This document shows, one piece after another, positions 1 to 8,099 of a stretch of DNA of 64,000 bases (positions within the stretch are counted from its first letter, which is position 1; each line of letters opens with the position of its first letter). Both the position numbers and the translations under genes were made by a program. The notes beneath the pieces are model-generated. The model had not been told where the DNA came from and made no database searches. It saw nothing but the letters and a program-made list of their open reading frames with translations. The stretch comes from Cyclobacteriaceae bacterium (GTDB lineage Bacteria; Bacteroidota; Bacteroidia; Cytophagales; Cyclobacteriaceae), in assembly GCA_019694875.1 (NCBI GenBank), contig JAIBBC010000001.1, positions 1,433,501 to 1,497,500 on the forward strand, in the 5' to 3' direction.

Positions 1-364
1 CCTTAATATCAACCCCGATGATTCGAACACCGTAGTGTTGCCAGATGCCGGCTTTATCGCAGTCGATGCACAGGTTAAGGGCGGTTTGTCCGCCCATGGT
101 CGGAAGAACGGCATCGATATTATGCTTTTCAAGAATTTCGCGTATCGATTTCTTGGTGAGCGGCTTCAGGTAAACATGGTCTGCCGTCACTTTGTCGGTC
201 ATGATCGTTGCCGGGTTGGAATTGATCAGCACGACTTCAATGCCTTCTTCACGGAGTGAACGTGAGGCCTGTGAGCCTGCATAGTCAAATTCACATGCCT
301 GGCCGATAACGATCGGACCGCTTCCAATAATTAAAACCGAGCGAATGCTTCTGTCTCTTGGCAT
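1..364 (-). CDS. carB: Carbamoyl-phosphate synthase large subunit, N-terminal part (runs off window)
   Basis: The reverse strand reads from an ATG at 364 into the window edge as 121 residues opening [20 protein letters not shown], followed by [13 protein letters not shown] and [10 protein letters not shown]. This is the highly conserved start of the synthetase A half of CarB, which uses two ATP to build carbamoyl phosphate for pyrimidine and arginine synthesis. The visible part covers the pre-ATP-grasp Rossmann-like domain and ends near [10 protein letters not shown]. Only about a tenth of the roughly 1,070-residue protein is present, so nothing can be said about its catalytic residues or downstream neighbours. 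Identification rests on near-invariant family motifs. Confidence 0.95.
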   Translation of the reverse strand, partial: MPRDRSIRSVLIIGSGPIVIGQACEFDYAGSQASRSLREEGIEVVLINSNPATIMTDKVTADHVYLKPLTKKSIREILEKHNIDAVLPTMGGQTALNLCIDCDKAGIWQHYGVRIIGVDIK

Positions 365-563
365 TGTAGTAAGTAGTGGTTGGTGAAACGAAGGAAAAAA
401 ATCAGGCCGGAAGGAGTTGTTTTGCGGGTCAACTCCGTGAAATCAGTGGAATGAGTGGTTCTTGCGCTGAATTTCAATAAAATCCTGATCTAAAATCCTG
501 CAAAAATAACCACAGATTTTAATCATTTGCCGGTTGGGCGGATTATAATTTCCGGGCATAAAA

Positions 564-589
564 AAACCGCCCGGGTAAGCAGGCGGTTT
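564..589 (-). terminator. Intrinsic terminator of the T9SS metalloprotease gene
   Basis: Perfect 8-bp stem AAACCGCC / GGCGGTTT with a 10-nt loop, preceded on the plus strand by a run of A (560-566), which on the minus strand is a U-run directly after the stem. It lies 20 nt past the stop of the minus-strand protease gene. The remaining 365-609 spacer shows no other feature. Confidence 0.8.
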
Positions 590-609
590 GAAGTTCACGC
601 GGTGTCGGA

Positions 610-3093
610 TTAACCCCGTTTGATAATTTTTCGCACAGTCGATTTGGTACCATCGGAAACCTTTAACAGGTACATACCTTCGGACAATTGAGTTGCAGCA
701 ATCGTGTGCACCATCCGGCCGTTAGCCGCACGCTCGGTAGCCTCGTAAATTTTTTGCCCCTGAAGCGATAACAATTCAATCGAGAAATCAGCCTTTGATG
801 CGCTCGCTAATTCTACCCGGATGTTTTCCGTTACCGGGTTTGGATATATACTCAGTTTTGCTTCCAGCGCATCTTCAGCCTGTGTGATTACGGTTTGAAT
901 GGCGAGGTTGTCGATTGTCCAGCCCCATCCAACAGCCAATTGATCGACAAACATTCTGAACCGGATTATTATTTCGGTGCCACTTTCAAAGTTCTGAAGC
1001 ATGTTGATCTCGTGAATCCGGTAAAGTTCCGGAGTCGCAACGGCAGTTGAGTTACCATCCGCATCTGATTTACTGTTATACCGGGTGAGCCAGGCACTTT
1101 GTGTACGTGCATCGTAGCCCGGAATCAGCGGTACCCAGGTTTCGCCCAAGTCGTCAGACCCTTCCACAATCACGTAGTCGAAAAAGTCACTGTCCCCGAA
1201 AACAGAACCCGAAGCTCCGGGCTCAACCAGCGCAATCTCATCGAACTTGATGGTAGCAGCGGTTGGTTGAACAATGATCGGAATTCGCAATTGATAGATC
1301 AGGTTACGTTCGTTGCCTTCAAAGTCGTTGCCAGTAACGTAAGGGTGTTCTGAATTGAGCGAGCGGTTGGTAAAACCAGTTGCAGTTGAAATGGTAAAGC
1401 CGGTTCCAAAAAATTCCTGATCGCGATCGGGATCGGTAAAGGTGTTTTGATACGTGGCCTGTGCAGCTTCAAAGCCAACAATCGGAACAATATGAAATCC
1501 GTCTGCCGGAGAACTTTTTTGATTGTGGTTGGATGAAGCATCCGTAGCAACAATCTTGTATTTGATTTTATCTCCATTGACGAGGCCGGCAAAATTGATC
1601 GTTGCTGTATAAACCGAATCTTCTCCCGGCTCGGAAAGAACAAGCGGAATATCAGTTTGTGAGACATCGTTGATTGAATAAACAATTTTCGCATTGAGTG
1701 AACCAATGTTATCGGAGATAATTGCACTGATGTCGAGTTCTGTATCGGAGTCCATTTTATACAGTGCAGGAGTATGTGTGATAATTGGCTTTTCGGTATC
1801 AGGACCTGTCGCGAAAATGTAAATGTTCTGCAATTGCGGAAGCAAAACCCTTACGATTTTACCCGGATTAGCATATGATGCTCCCGCATCGCTTTCCGCG
1901 GAGATGAAATAACCGAACTCCCGCGCAACACCCGGGTTGGGATTGACGATGTTGGCTGAGAAATCATTGTTGCCCAGGTCGGTCATTACAACGCTGGTGA
2001 AATTTGAACCGTCAAGTGTATAGTTAAGTTTTACTTTGGCCGGATCGAATCCGTTATCAGCCGTAACATTAGCCGTTACGGTGAAAGGACCGTTAATATT
2101 TTCTGAGTCGGGCAGTTTAAAGTGATTGATGTACACCATTTCCCAACCCAAATCTTTAAGTATTTCCAATGCAACTCCCGGGTCACGAATTCTTTCCTGT
2201 GAAGCAATCTGGGGTGTCATCAGCGCATCGGGTGTTCCCGTAAACGTAACTTCATCGAGGTGACTCACGCTGGAACCTCCGTTGAACGTACTGGGCGCGT
2301 AAAGTTTTGAAGTGCCGCTATGGCCGTTAAAGAACAGAGAACCACCAATCAAATTGGCATTCATCGTAGCAGAAGGAGATGATACCGTGGCAATCAGGTT
2401 TGAACCTGTTCCGTTCTGCAAGTGAGAGTCGTAAACAATCGGTACACCGGATCCTAAAAGACCGTATGAGCCCTGACCGCTGGATGATGTAAACGTTCCT
2501 GAAAAACCCAACCCGTGTCCGATTTCATGTAATACTACCGTGGTGAGGTCGTACTTGCCTGCCGGAATGTTCGGATCATCCGGATCAAAATGCCAGTTGA
2601 AGTTGCTGTTGAAGTTTGCAAAAATGTCCGGGTTGGTGCCATTCAGATTTTGCCCGGTAATTTTTTCGGCAATTGCTACCGGATAAAATACATTCAGTTT
2701 TTGCGCACCCTTAAAGTTTGCATACGCTGCGGTGTAATTTGCCGAGCCCAGCACGTTTGCCGCCAGTGGCACCCACCGGGCCTCAATGTGAATGGGTACG
2801 GGTGAAACAAGAATAGATGCCCAGATGTCGACCGCTTTTTGAAAGGCGGCTTGTGCCTGTGGCACTGCATCGAAGCCAATGTAGGTTACATCAATTTCGG
2901 TTGCGTTGGTGAGGTTGGCGCCAGACACTTTTTTCTTCGCTGCATACGCCTGAGGCGGAGCTACATAGTGCGGATGATTTTCGGTGGAGGCGTAACAAAT
3001 AACAGGGTCCTTGATTTTCATGCTCATCGGCTTTTGCGCCCATAGCGCAATACCGCAGCACATCCAAAGGACAATCAGTAAACTTCTTCTCAT
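610..3093 (-). CDS. Secreted zinc-metalloprotease-like protein with T9SS C-terminal sorting domain
   Basis: About 827 residues. I chose the ATG at 3093 because it opens directly into a signal peptide (MRRSLLIVLWMCCGIALWAQ); the longer frame adds 28 residues without signal character. A protease-like domain occupies roughly residues 60-330 with HEIGHGLGF, a HExxH zinc site. The position where metzincins carry the third histidine is a glycine here, so it is not a classic metzincin. Ig-like/fibronectin-like segments follow (about 350-560), then a jelly-roll-like region, and the last 80 residues (SIYPNPVTENIRVEL ... GMYLLKV ... RKIIKRG) are a type A T9SS sorting domain. Predicted fate: export by Sec, then secretion or surface anchoring by the type IX system. 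Substrate unknown. Confidence 0.85.
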   Translation of the reverse strand: MRRSLLIVLWMCCGIALWAQKPMSMKIKDPVICYASTENHPHYVAPPQAYAAKKKVSGANLTNATEIDVTYIGFDAVPQAQAAFQKAVDIWASILVSPVPIHIEARWVPLAANVLGSANYTAAYANFKGAQKLNVFYPVAIAEKITGQNLNGTNPDIFANFNSNFNWHFDPDDPNIPAGKYDLTTVVLHEIGHGLGFSGTFTSSSGQGSYGLLGSGVPIVYDSHLQNGTGSNLIATVSSPSATMNANLIGGSLFFNGHSGTSKLYAPSTFNGGSSVSHLDEVTFTGTPDALMTPQIASQERIRDPGVALEILKDLGWEMVYINHFKLPDSENINGPFTVTANVTADNGFDPAKVKLNYTLDGSNFTSVVMTDLGNNDFSANIVNPNPGVAREFGYFISAESDAGASYANPGKIVRVLLPQLQNIYIFATGPDTEKPIITHTPALYKMDSDTELDISAIISDNIGSLNAKIVYSINDVSQTDIPLVLSEPGEDSVYTATINFAGLVNGDKIKYKIVATDASSNHNQKSSPADGFHIVPIVGFEAAQATYQNTFTDPDRDQEFFGTGFTISTATGFTNRSLNSEHPYVTGNDFEGNERNLIYQLRIPIIVQPTAATIKFDEIALVEPGASGSVFGDSDFFDYVIVEGSDDLGETWVPLIPGYDARTQSAWLTRYNSKSDADGNSTAVATPELYRIHEINMLQNFESGTEIIIRFRMFVDQLAVGWGWTIDNLAIQTVITQAEDALEAKLSIYPNPVTENIRVELASASKADFSIELLSLQGQKIYEATERAANGRMVHTIAATQLSEGMYLLKVSDGTKSTVRKIIKRG

Positions 3094-3216
3094 ATCAACA
3101 GGTTTAGGGGACGGAAGCGGCAAAAGCTTTTGAAACTTAGCAGCCTCAATTTTGTGAAGGTAAAAAAAAGAAGCCACTTAATGGAGCGGCTTCGAGGTAA
3201 AACAGTTTTATAAATT

Positions 3217-4455
3217 TCAATGATCTGACGCTTCAATAACCGCATTCCAAACGCGGAACACGTTTTTGGAGCAGATTTTCTCAATATCCTCAGGGCTGTA
3301 GCCTCGTTTCAAAAGTTCAAAAATCAAATTGGGGTATTTTGATACGTCTTCCAGTCCGGTAGGCAAATCGCCATCCACACCATCATAATCGGAGCCAATT
3401 CCTACGTGATCAATCCCGGCAATTTTGACTACATGATCGATGTGATTGGCTACAATTTTAACATCGGTCTTTAAAGACGGGTTATCTTTTTCGAACTGTG
3501 CGATAACTGGCTTGGCCAGGGAATCATCCATGGAAAGTTTTTTCTCCGCAAGAAGCGCTTCGAGTTTTTTGCGGTTCTTATCATTTTGATTTACAACAAC
3601 AGAATCAAGAAACGCATTGTAGAAATTGATCATGATCACTCCGCCATTCTCACCCATTTTTTTGATCATGTCATCGGTCATGTCACGTTTTACAGTTGGA
3701 GCGAAGGCACGGCATGAAGAGTGAGAAGCAATGCAAGGCACTTTGGTTAGCTTCATCACCTGATAGAAGGTGCTGTCGTGCACGTGAGAAATGTCAACCA
3801 TAATTCCCACCCGGTTCATTTCTTTTACAACTTCTACACCAAACGGGCTTAGCCCATTCCAGAGTTGTGTTGTGTCTCCGCTGGAATCGCAGATTTGGTT
3901 GTTCTTGCTGTGCGACAAGGTTATGTACCGGACTCCGCGATCATAGAAATACTGTACGTTTTTCAAATCGTTTTCAATCGGTGCTCCATTCTCCATCCCG
4001 AAAGGCAATGAAAGTTTACCGGCCTGCGTGTTCTTAATGATGTCATCAGGCGTTCCGGCTGCAGCGAAATTGTCCGGATGCTCGCGTACAATGCCGTCAA
4101 CCATATCCATCAGTGAATCGGCCAGCGCTTTTGCAACCCCGGGCTGCTGTTGTGCTGTTGGAATATAAATCGACATAAACGGAGCATCCAGTCCGCCTTT
4201 TTTTGCGCGTTCATAGTCAAAGTCACCTTCTTCCGAGCGGATCGGAATCCCCAGGTATTCCTTCTCAAGCCTGAAATGACTTACTCTCAGGCGATAGGGC
4301 AAATCAACATGACCATCCACCAGGATGTATGCCTGCGCCAGTGAGTCGGCCACCCGCATAAGTTTATCATCCGGCATGGATGCATAATCGATTTTCTTTG
4401 ACGTGCAGGCAGCGGAAACTGCTATTAACCCGATCAGAAAGTATTTACTTTGCAT
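3217..4455 (-). CDS. Membrane dipeptidase (renal dipeptidase family M19), lipoprotein
   Basis: 412 residues. The N-terminus MQSKYFLIGLIAVSAAC is a lipoprotein signal with lipobox SAAC, so the enzyme is probably tethered to the outer membrane on the periplasmic side. M19 zinc-site signatures are visible in order: DGHVDLPYR (His-x-Asp), MENG (bridging acid), ISHVHD, SHSSCR and the late GSDYDGVDG. The family hydrolyses dipeptides, often including D-amino-acid or cyclised dipeptides, using a binuclear zinc centre. Length is normal for bacterial members. It lies downstream of the metalloprotease on the opposite side of a 120-bp spacer, both on the minus strand; a shared role in peptide scavenging is an inference. 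Confidence 0.93.
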   Translation of the reverse strand: MQSKYFLIGLIAVSAACTSKKIDYASMPDDKLMRVADSLAQAYILVDGHVDLPYRLRVSHFRLEKEYLGIPIRSEEGDFDYERAKKGGLDAPFMSIYIPTAQQQPGVAKALADSLMDMVDGIVREHPDNFAAAGTPDDIIKNTQAGKLSLPFGMENGAPIENDLKNVQYFYDRGVRYITLSHSKNNQICDSSGDTTQLWNGLSPFGVEVVKEMNRVGIMVDISHVHDSTFYQVMKLTKVPCIASHSSCRAFAPTVKRDMTDDMIKKMGENGGVIMINFYNAFLDSVVVNQNDKNRKKLEALLAEKKLSMDDSLAKPVIAQFEKDNPSLKTDVKIVANHIDHVVKIAGIDHVGIGSDYDGVDGDLPTGLEDVSKYPNLIFELLKRGYSPEDIEKICSKNVFRVWNAVIEASDH

Positions 4456-4512
4456 GGCGTACGATTTTCACTCAAAGTATTCAAAAATCCACCGCGTTAC
4501 AAAACCGTTCGA

Positions 4513-4773
4513 ATGAACAATCCTGATACAAGCGCTTTACCTGTGTACTCGCGAAGCCAGCTGGCGTTACGCAACGGTCAGGATAAGCCGCAAATCTGGA
4601 TTGCGCTGAACGGAATCATTTATGATGTTACTGCTTCGCGCTTGTGGCGCGATGGCAAGCACTACGAACATTGGGCCGGTCAGGATTTAACGCACGAGCT
4701 GATAGATGCGCCCCACACCGAAAAGGTATTCGATAAATTCAAACCGATTGGCCGGCTAATGCCTGATTCCTGA
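4513..4773 (+). CDS. Cytochrome b5-like heme/steroid-binding domain protein
   Basis: 86 residues from the ATG at 4513; the longer frame would begin inside the promoter region of the divergent dipeptidase gene and is rejected. The core LPVYSRSQLALRNGQ ... WIALNGIIYDVT ... HYEHWAGQDLT matches single-domain bacterial cytochrome b5-like proteins, which are close to the MAPR (membrane-associated progesterone receptor) subgroup and lack the classical HPGG heme motif. No signal peptide or membrane segment, so probably cytoplasmic. The next gene starts 23 bp after its stop on the same strand, so cotranscription is possible. Ligand (heme or other) is not determined by sequence. Confidence 0.8.
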   Translation: MNNPDTSALPVYSRSQLALRNGQDKPQIWIALNGIIYDVTASRLWRDGKHYEHWAGQDLTHELIDAPHTEKVFDKFKPIGRLMPDS

Positions 4774-4796
4774 TCGGTAATGCGTAATTTTGTAAT

Positions 4797-5642
4797 ATGA
4801 TTTTAATTGCCGACAGCGGAGCTTCCAAAACAGACTGGAGAATACTCGATGGAAAAGGAAATATCGAGCAGGCTCAAACCATCGGATTCAATCCGTACTA
4901 TCAGCCCATTGAACAGTTCGACCAGGAGGTGCGTGAAGTATTGGTTCCCCAGGTAAAACAGCCGATCGAAAAAATTTTTTATTACGGAACCGGTTGCTCG
5001 TCCGATAAAAACAGGAAGTTAATTCGCAACGTGCTTGAAGTTTTTTATCCGGAGGCACACATTGAAATCTGGCATGATTTGCTGGCCGCAGCCCGTGCAT
5101 TGTGCGGACAAGAGGAGGGCATTGCATGCATTCTCGGTACCGGTGCGAACTCGTGTTATTATGACGGCACACGCATTGCCGACAATGTAACTTCGCTTGG
5201 ATACGTATTGGGTGATGAAGGGTCTGGCGCTTATCTTGGAAAAAGAATTGTAGCCGATTATTTACGGAGAGATCTTCCGGAAAAACTGTGGGATCAGTTC
5301 AAAAAAAGATTTCCGTTTGATCGGGATGAAATACTCGACAAAGTGTACACACAGGAAATGCCAAGCCGGTTTTTGGGCAGTTTTTCGCACTTTATTTTTC
5401 AGCATGTAAAAGAACCGTACTGCTACAAGCTTGTGTATGACAGCTTCTCCGAGTTTTTTGAAAAAAATGTAATGAAGTACAATGGCTACCAGAATCTCAA
5501 AGTTCACTTTACGGGTTCGGTAGCATTTTATTTCAGCGATCTTTTACGTCAGGTGGCTAACGACAAAGGCATTACCGTAAAAAATATTCTGGAAAACCCG
5601 ATTGCCGGATTAACCTTGTATCATCAAAAGGATTTAAACTAA
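4797..5642 (+). CDS. BadF/BadG-type ATPase, probable N-acetylglucosamine/N-acetylmuramate-type sugar kinase
   Basis: 281 residues with the ASKHA-fold phosphate-1 motif at the very start (ILIADSGASKTDW), a phosphate-2/adenosine region around CILGTGANSCYYDG, and a glycine-rich VLGDEGSGAYLGK, as in eukaryotic-like N-acetylglucosamine kinases of the BadF/BadG/BcrA family. The stop codon is followed one base later by the murQ start, which argues for a role in salvaging amino sugars from peptidoglycan: the kinase would phosphorylate the sugar and MurQ would cleave the lactyl ether. Cytoplasmic. The exact substrate is inferred from the murQ neighbour. Confidence 0.85.
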   Translation: MILIADSGASKTDWRILDGKGNIEQAQTIGFNPYYQPIEQFDQEVREVLVPQVKQPIEKIFYYGTGCSSDKNRKLIRNVLEVFYPEAHIEIWHDLLAAARALCGQEEGIACILGTGANSCYYDGTRIADNVTSLGYVLGDEGSGAYLGKRIVADYLRRDLPEKLWDQFKKRFPFDRDEILDKVYTQEMPSRFLGSFSHFIFQHVKEPYCYKLVYDSFSEFFEKNVMKYNGYQNLKVHFTGSVAFYFSDLLRQVANDKGITVKNILENPIAGLTLYHQKDLN

Positions 5643-5643
5643 C

Positions 5644-6453
5644 GTGAGCACGACCGAATCATCTTCCAATTATTCCAATCTCGAACAGATGAGCGTGCAG
5701 GAGCTGCTGCGCAACATCAACCGGGAAGATAAACGTGTACCGGAAGCAATTGAAAAGGTAATCCCGGCCATTGAAAAGCTTGTGCAAGTAATTGCTGAAA
5801 AGATGAAAGCTGGCGGGCGCTTATTTTACATCGGGGCCGGAACAAGCGGGCGGCTGGGAGTTGTTGATGCTTCAGAGATTCCGCCAACGTATGGGATGCC
5901 GTTCGATCGCGTGATTGGCTTGATTGCCGGTGGTGATCAGGCAATCCGCAAATCGGTTGAGCACGCGGAAGATGACATCAGCCAGGCCTGGAAAGATTTA
6001 CAGCAACATAACATTTCTGAAAAAGATGTTTTGATTGGCATTGCAGCGTCAGGTCGCACACCCTATGTAATTGGCGGATTGCAAACCGCACGCACGAACA
6101 AGGTTGTTACGGGCTGCATAGTTTGTAATTCCAATTCGGAGATTGCAAAACATGCTGATTATCCGGTTGAAGTGATTGTCGGGCCCGAGTTTGTTACCGG
6201 CAGCACGCGCATGAAAGCCGGCACGGCACAAAAGCTGGTGCTGAACATGATCTCGACAGCCGTTATGATTCGTCTTGGCCGCGTAAAGGGGAATAAAATG
6301 GTCGACATGCAGCTGACCAACAACAAGCTGGTAGACCGCGGTACCCGGATGGTGATGGACGAACTGGGAATCGAACACCAAAAAGCTGAGGCACTATTGA
6401 AAGAACACGGCTCCGTAAGAAAAGCAGTTGACCATTATCGTAGAAATTCATAG
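5644..6453 (+). CDS. murQ: N-acetylmuramic acid 6-phosphate etherase
   Basis: 269 residues beginning with GTG one base after the kinase stop. Family hallmarks are present: ESSSNYSNLEQMSVQELL at the N-terminus, the SIS-domain sugar-phosphate loop YIGAGTSGRLGVVDASE, PPTYG, GIAASGRTPYV, and the signature VTGSTRMKAGTAQKLVLNM. MurQ removes D-lactate from MurNAc-6-phosphate to give GlcNAc-6-phosphate during cell-wall recycling. The protein is about 30 residues shorter than the E. coli enzyme, mainly at the C-terminus, but retains the conserved core. Confidence 0.96.
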   Translation: MSTTESSSNYSNLEQMSVQELLRNINREDKRVPEAIEKVIPAIEKLVQVIAEKMKAGGRLFYIGAGTSGRLGVVDASEIPPTYGMPFDRVIGLIAGGDQAIRKSVEHAEDDISQAWKDLQQHNISEKDVLIGIAASGRTPYVIGGLQTARTNKVVTGCIVCNSNSEIAKHADYPVEVIVGPEFVTGSTRMKAGTAQKLVLNMISTAVMIRLGRVKGNKMVDMQLTNNKLVDRGTRMVMDELGIEHQKAEALLKEHGSVRKAVDHYRRNS

Positions 6454-6462
6454 CAATTCCGG

Positions 6463-6516
6463 ATTCAAATTTTGAATTCAGATCTAGGTCTGGAATTTGC
6501 AATTCGAAATTTGAAT
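6463..6516. repeat. Long AT-rich palindrome between murQ and the broken gene
   Basis: Outer arms ATTCAAATTT (6463-6472) and AAATTTGAAT (6507-6516) are perfect complements; inside them CAGATCTAGGTCTG can form a second stem. There is no U-run, so it is more like an intergenic palindromic repeat than a clean terminator, though it could end the kinase-murQ transcript. Confidence 0.5.
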
Positions 6517-6529
6517 TAGCTGAACCGGA

Positions 6530-7096
6530 ATGCATCAAATCGAGCCCTACTACAACTGGCTGAAGTACTACAATCCCGCGAAGGATCCGCAATCACCGTT
6601 TTACGGAAAGGAATATAACTTCGACCAATATTCGGATACCATTTACGGTTACTAGATTGATCCCGCGTGGGACTTTATGGGTTCCGATACACTGTACATG
6701 AAAATTCTGTACACCGATTATGATAAGGGCTTTACGGTTATTGAATTTCTGGGTGAATGGAACGATGCGATCAACAACGACATCATGCACCTGAAGCGCA
6801 ACGTGCTGGATGTGATGGTACGCGAGGGCATCAATAAATTCATTTTGATCGGGGAGAACGTGTTGAACTTCCACGGGTCGGACGACAGCTATTACGAAGA
6901 ATGGTTTGAGGATGTGGAAGACGGGTGGATTGCTGCAGTTTCATTCCCGCAGTTCATCCGCGATGAAATGATGAAGTATAAAATCGACATGTATGTTAAC
7001 ATGGGCGGCACGCTGGAGATTACGCAATGGCGAACCATGCGGCCCGAGGTTTTCTTTGAACTCGTGAGCCGGTTGATTCAGAGAAGACTCAACTGA
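6530..7096 (+). pseudogene. Conserved Bacteroidota protein gene interrupted by an in-frame TAG
   Basis: An ATG at 6530 opens 41 codons (MHQIEPYYNWLKYYNPAKDP ... DTIYGY), then TAG at 6653-6655, after which the same frame continues without interruption to 7096 (IDPAWDFMGSDTLYMKILY ... FLGEWNDAINNDIMHLKRNV ... LIGENVLNFHGSDDSYYEEW). Both halves read as one acidic, aromatic-rich soluble protein of 188 residues; I recall it as a widespread uncharacterised Bacteroidota family in which the stop position is normally an aromatic residue (TAC/TAT to TAG would be one substitution). Re-initiation at the ATG at 6677 could give a 139-residue truncated product. No frameshift or other damage is visible, so the lesion is recent or a sequencing error. 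Confidence 0.75.
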
Positions 7097-7704
7097 ACAT
7101 GTGTTACTTCCGCTTCCGCGGGAACCAGGTATTGCCGTTTTGTTTCCAGTTCTTTACACAACACGCGGGTGCGTTTCAGTTTACCCTTCTGAAAAAATCT
7201 TTTTTGAAACTTAAAGATGCTGCCTTCCGGCAGATCGGATAGAAGCGTGGCCTGACCGGCATGCGCATCAAAATTGCGAAGGGCTTTGGTGAGCGTAACA
7301 TCCGCAAAGGAGCTTGCCTTCGGATTTTCCATGTGATCCATCAGCGGAATCAATACTTCTTCAGGAAAAATATCCGGCCTGAGCATCGGGCTCATCAATC
7401 TGCGGAAAGCATATTTCCAGTGTTCGCCATGAGGTTCGGTATTGCGACTAAAATTCAGAAACACAAACAAGTGAGCAACCTCGTGGATGTAGGTTATTAA
7501 AAATGAATATGGGTTCAGGTCACCGTTTAATGTAATCTGTGGCCGTGTTGCGTGACCTTTACTGGTGAAGTCGCCAATCTTCGTTAACCTGCTCTTGACA
7601 ATTTTTAAGGTGAAGGGTTTTTCCTTCCAGAGCTGAAGGCAATACGACACCGCGAGTTGCGGTAAATGACGCTGTAGAATGGTAAGAACTTGTTGCTCGG
7701 TCAT
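7078..7704 (-). CDS. SprT-like zinc-binding protein
   Basis: 208 residues with the SprT/Spartan-type HExxH site in ITYIHEVAHLFVFL and a downstream HGEHWKYAFRRLM, giving the third histidine region typical of SprT-like proteins. Such proteins are minigluzincin-fold metalloproteases or relatives; in eukaryotes the related Spartan cleaves DNA-protein crosslinks, but bacterial roles are poorly known. No signal peptide. It is convergent with the preceding gene and their 3' ends overlap by 19 bp. The C-terminal third is basic (KRFFQKGKLKRTRVLCKE) and could contact nucleic acid. Confidence 0.85.
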   Translation of the reverse strand: MTEQQVLTILQRHLPQLAVSYCLQLWKEKPFTLKIVKSRLTKIGDFTSKGHATRPQITLNGDLNPYSFLITYIHEVAHLFVFLNFSRNTEPHGEHWKYAFRRLMSPMLRPDIFPEEVLIPLMDHMENPKASSFADVTLTKALRNFDAHAGQATLLSDLPEGSIFKFQKRFFQKGKLKRTRVLCKELETKRQYLVPAEAEVTHVQLSLL

Positions 7705-7795
7705 CGAGCCGAAAGGTAGTTTAAAAAATTTCTTAGTTGCCTTGAGTTATAGGACACTTTTGAGTGTTTGACGGTTAACAAAAAGGCAATAAAAA

Positions 7796-7817
7796 AAGGC
7801 TTTATCACTAAAGCCTT
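7796..7817 (-). terminator. Intrinsic terminator of the small lipoprotein gene
   Basis: Perfect 9-bp stem AAGGCTTTA / TAAAGCCTT with a TCAC loop; the A-tract at 7788-7797 becomes a U-run on the minus strand. It lies 28 nt past the lipoprotein stop codon. Confidence 0.85.
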
Positions 7818-7844
7818 CCCGGGAACAATCTTGCGATTGGTTGA

Positions 7845-8024
7845 TTACTGAGCAGCTGTTGTATCAGCAGCAGTAGCAGTAGTGTCTTGAACAGTAGTAG
7901 TATCAGGAGCAGGAGCAACAGCTGTAGTGTCCTCAGGTGTTGTTTCAGCTTCTTTCTTACCGCCACATGCTACGATAGCTACCGCGAAAGCGCTCACCAT
8001 CATCAATGCGAATAATTTTTTCAT
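7845..8024 (-). CDS. Tiny Thr/Ala/Asp-rich lipoprotein
   Basis: 59 residues from an ATG at 8024, too short for most gene callers. MKKLFALMMVSAFAVAIVAC is a lipoprotein signal (lipobox IVAC, Cys20), then GGKKEAE and a low-complexity tail built of TT, ADTT, AP and DTT units. Strong start, clean stop and a good terminator support expression. Short acidic, threonine-rich lipoproteins of this kind are common in Bacteroidota and uncharacterised. The mature peptide (about 40 residues) is probably disordered and outer-membrane anchored. It is downstream of era and der on the same strand but separated by 75 bp. Confidence 0.85.
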   Translation of the reverse strand: MKKLFALMMVSAFAVAIVACGGKKEAETTPEDTTAVAPAPDTTTVQDTTATAADTTAAQ

Positions 8025-8099
8025 AGTTTACAGGTTTTTAAAAATCATGCAAATATAACAGGAATTGGCCATTTTCAAGGGGGGTACCCCGCCAAAAAA

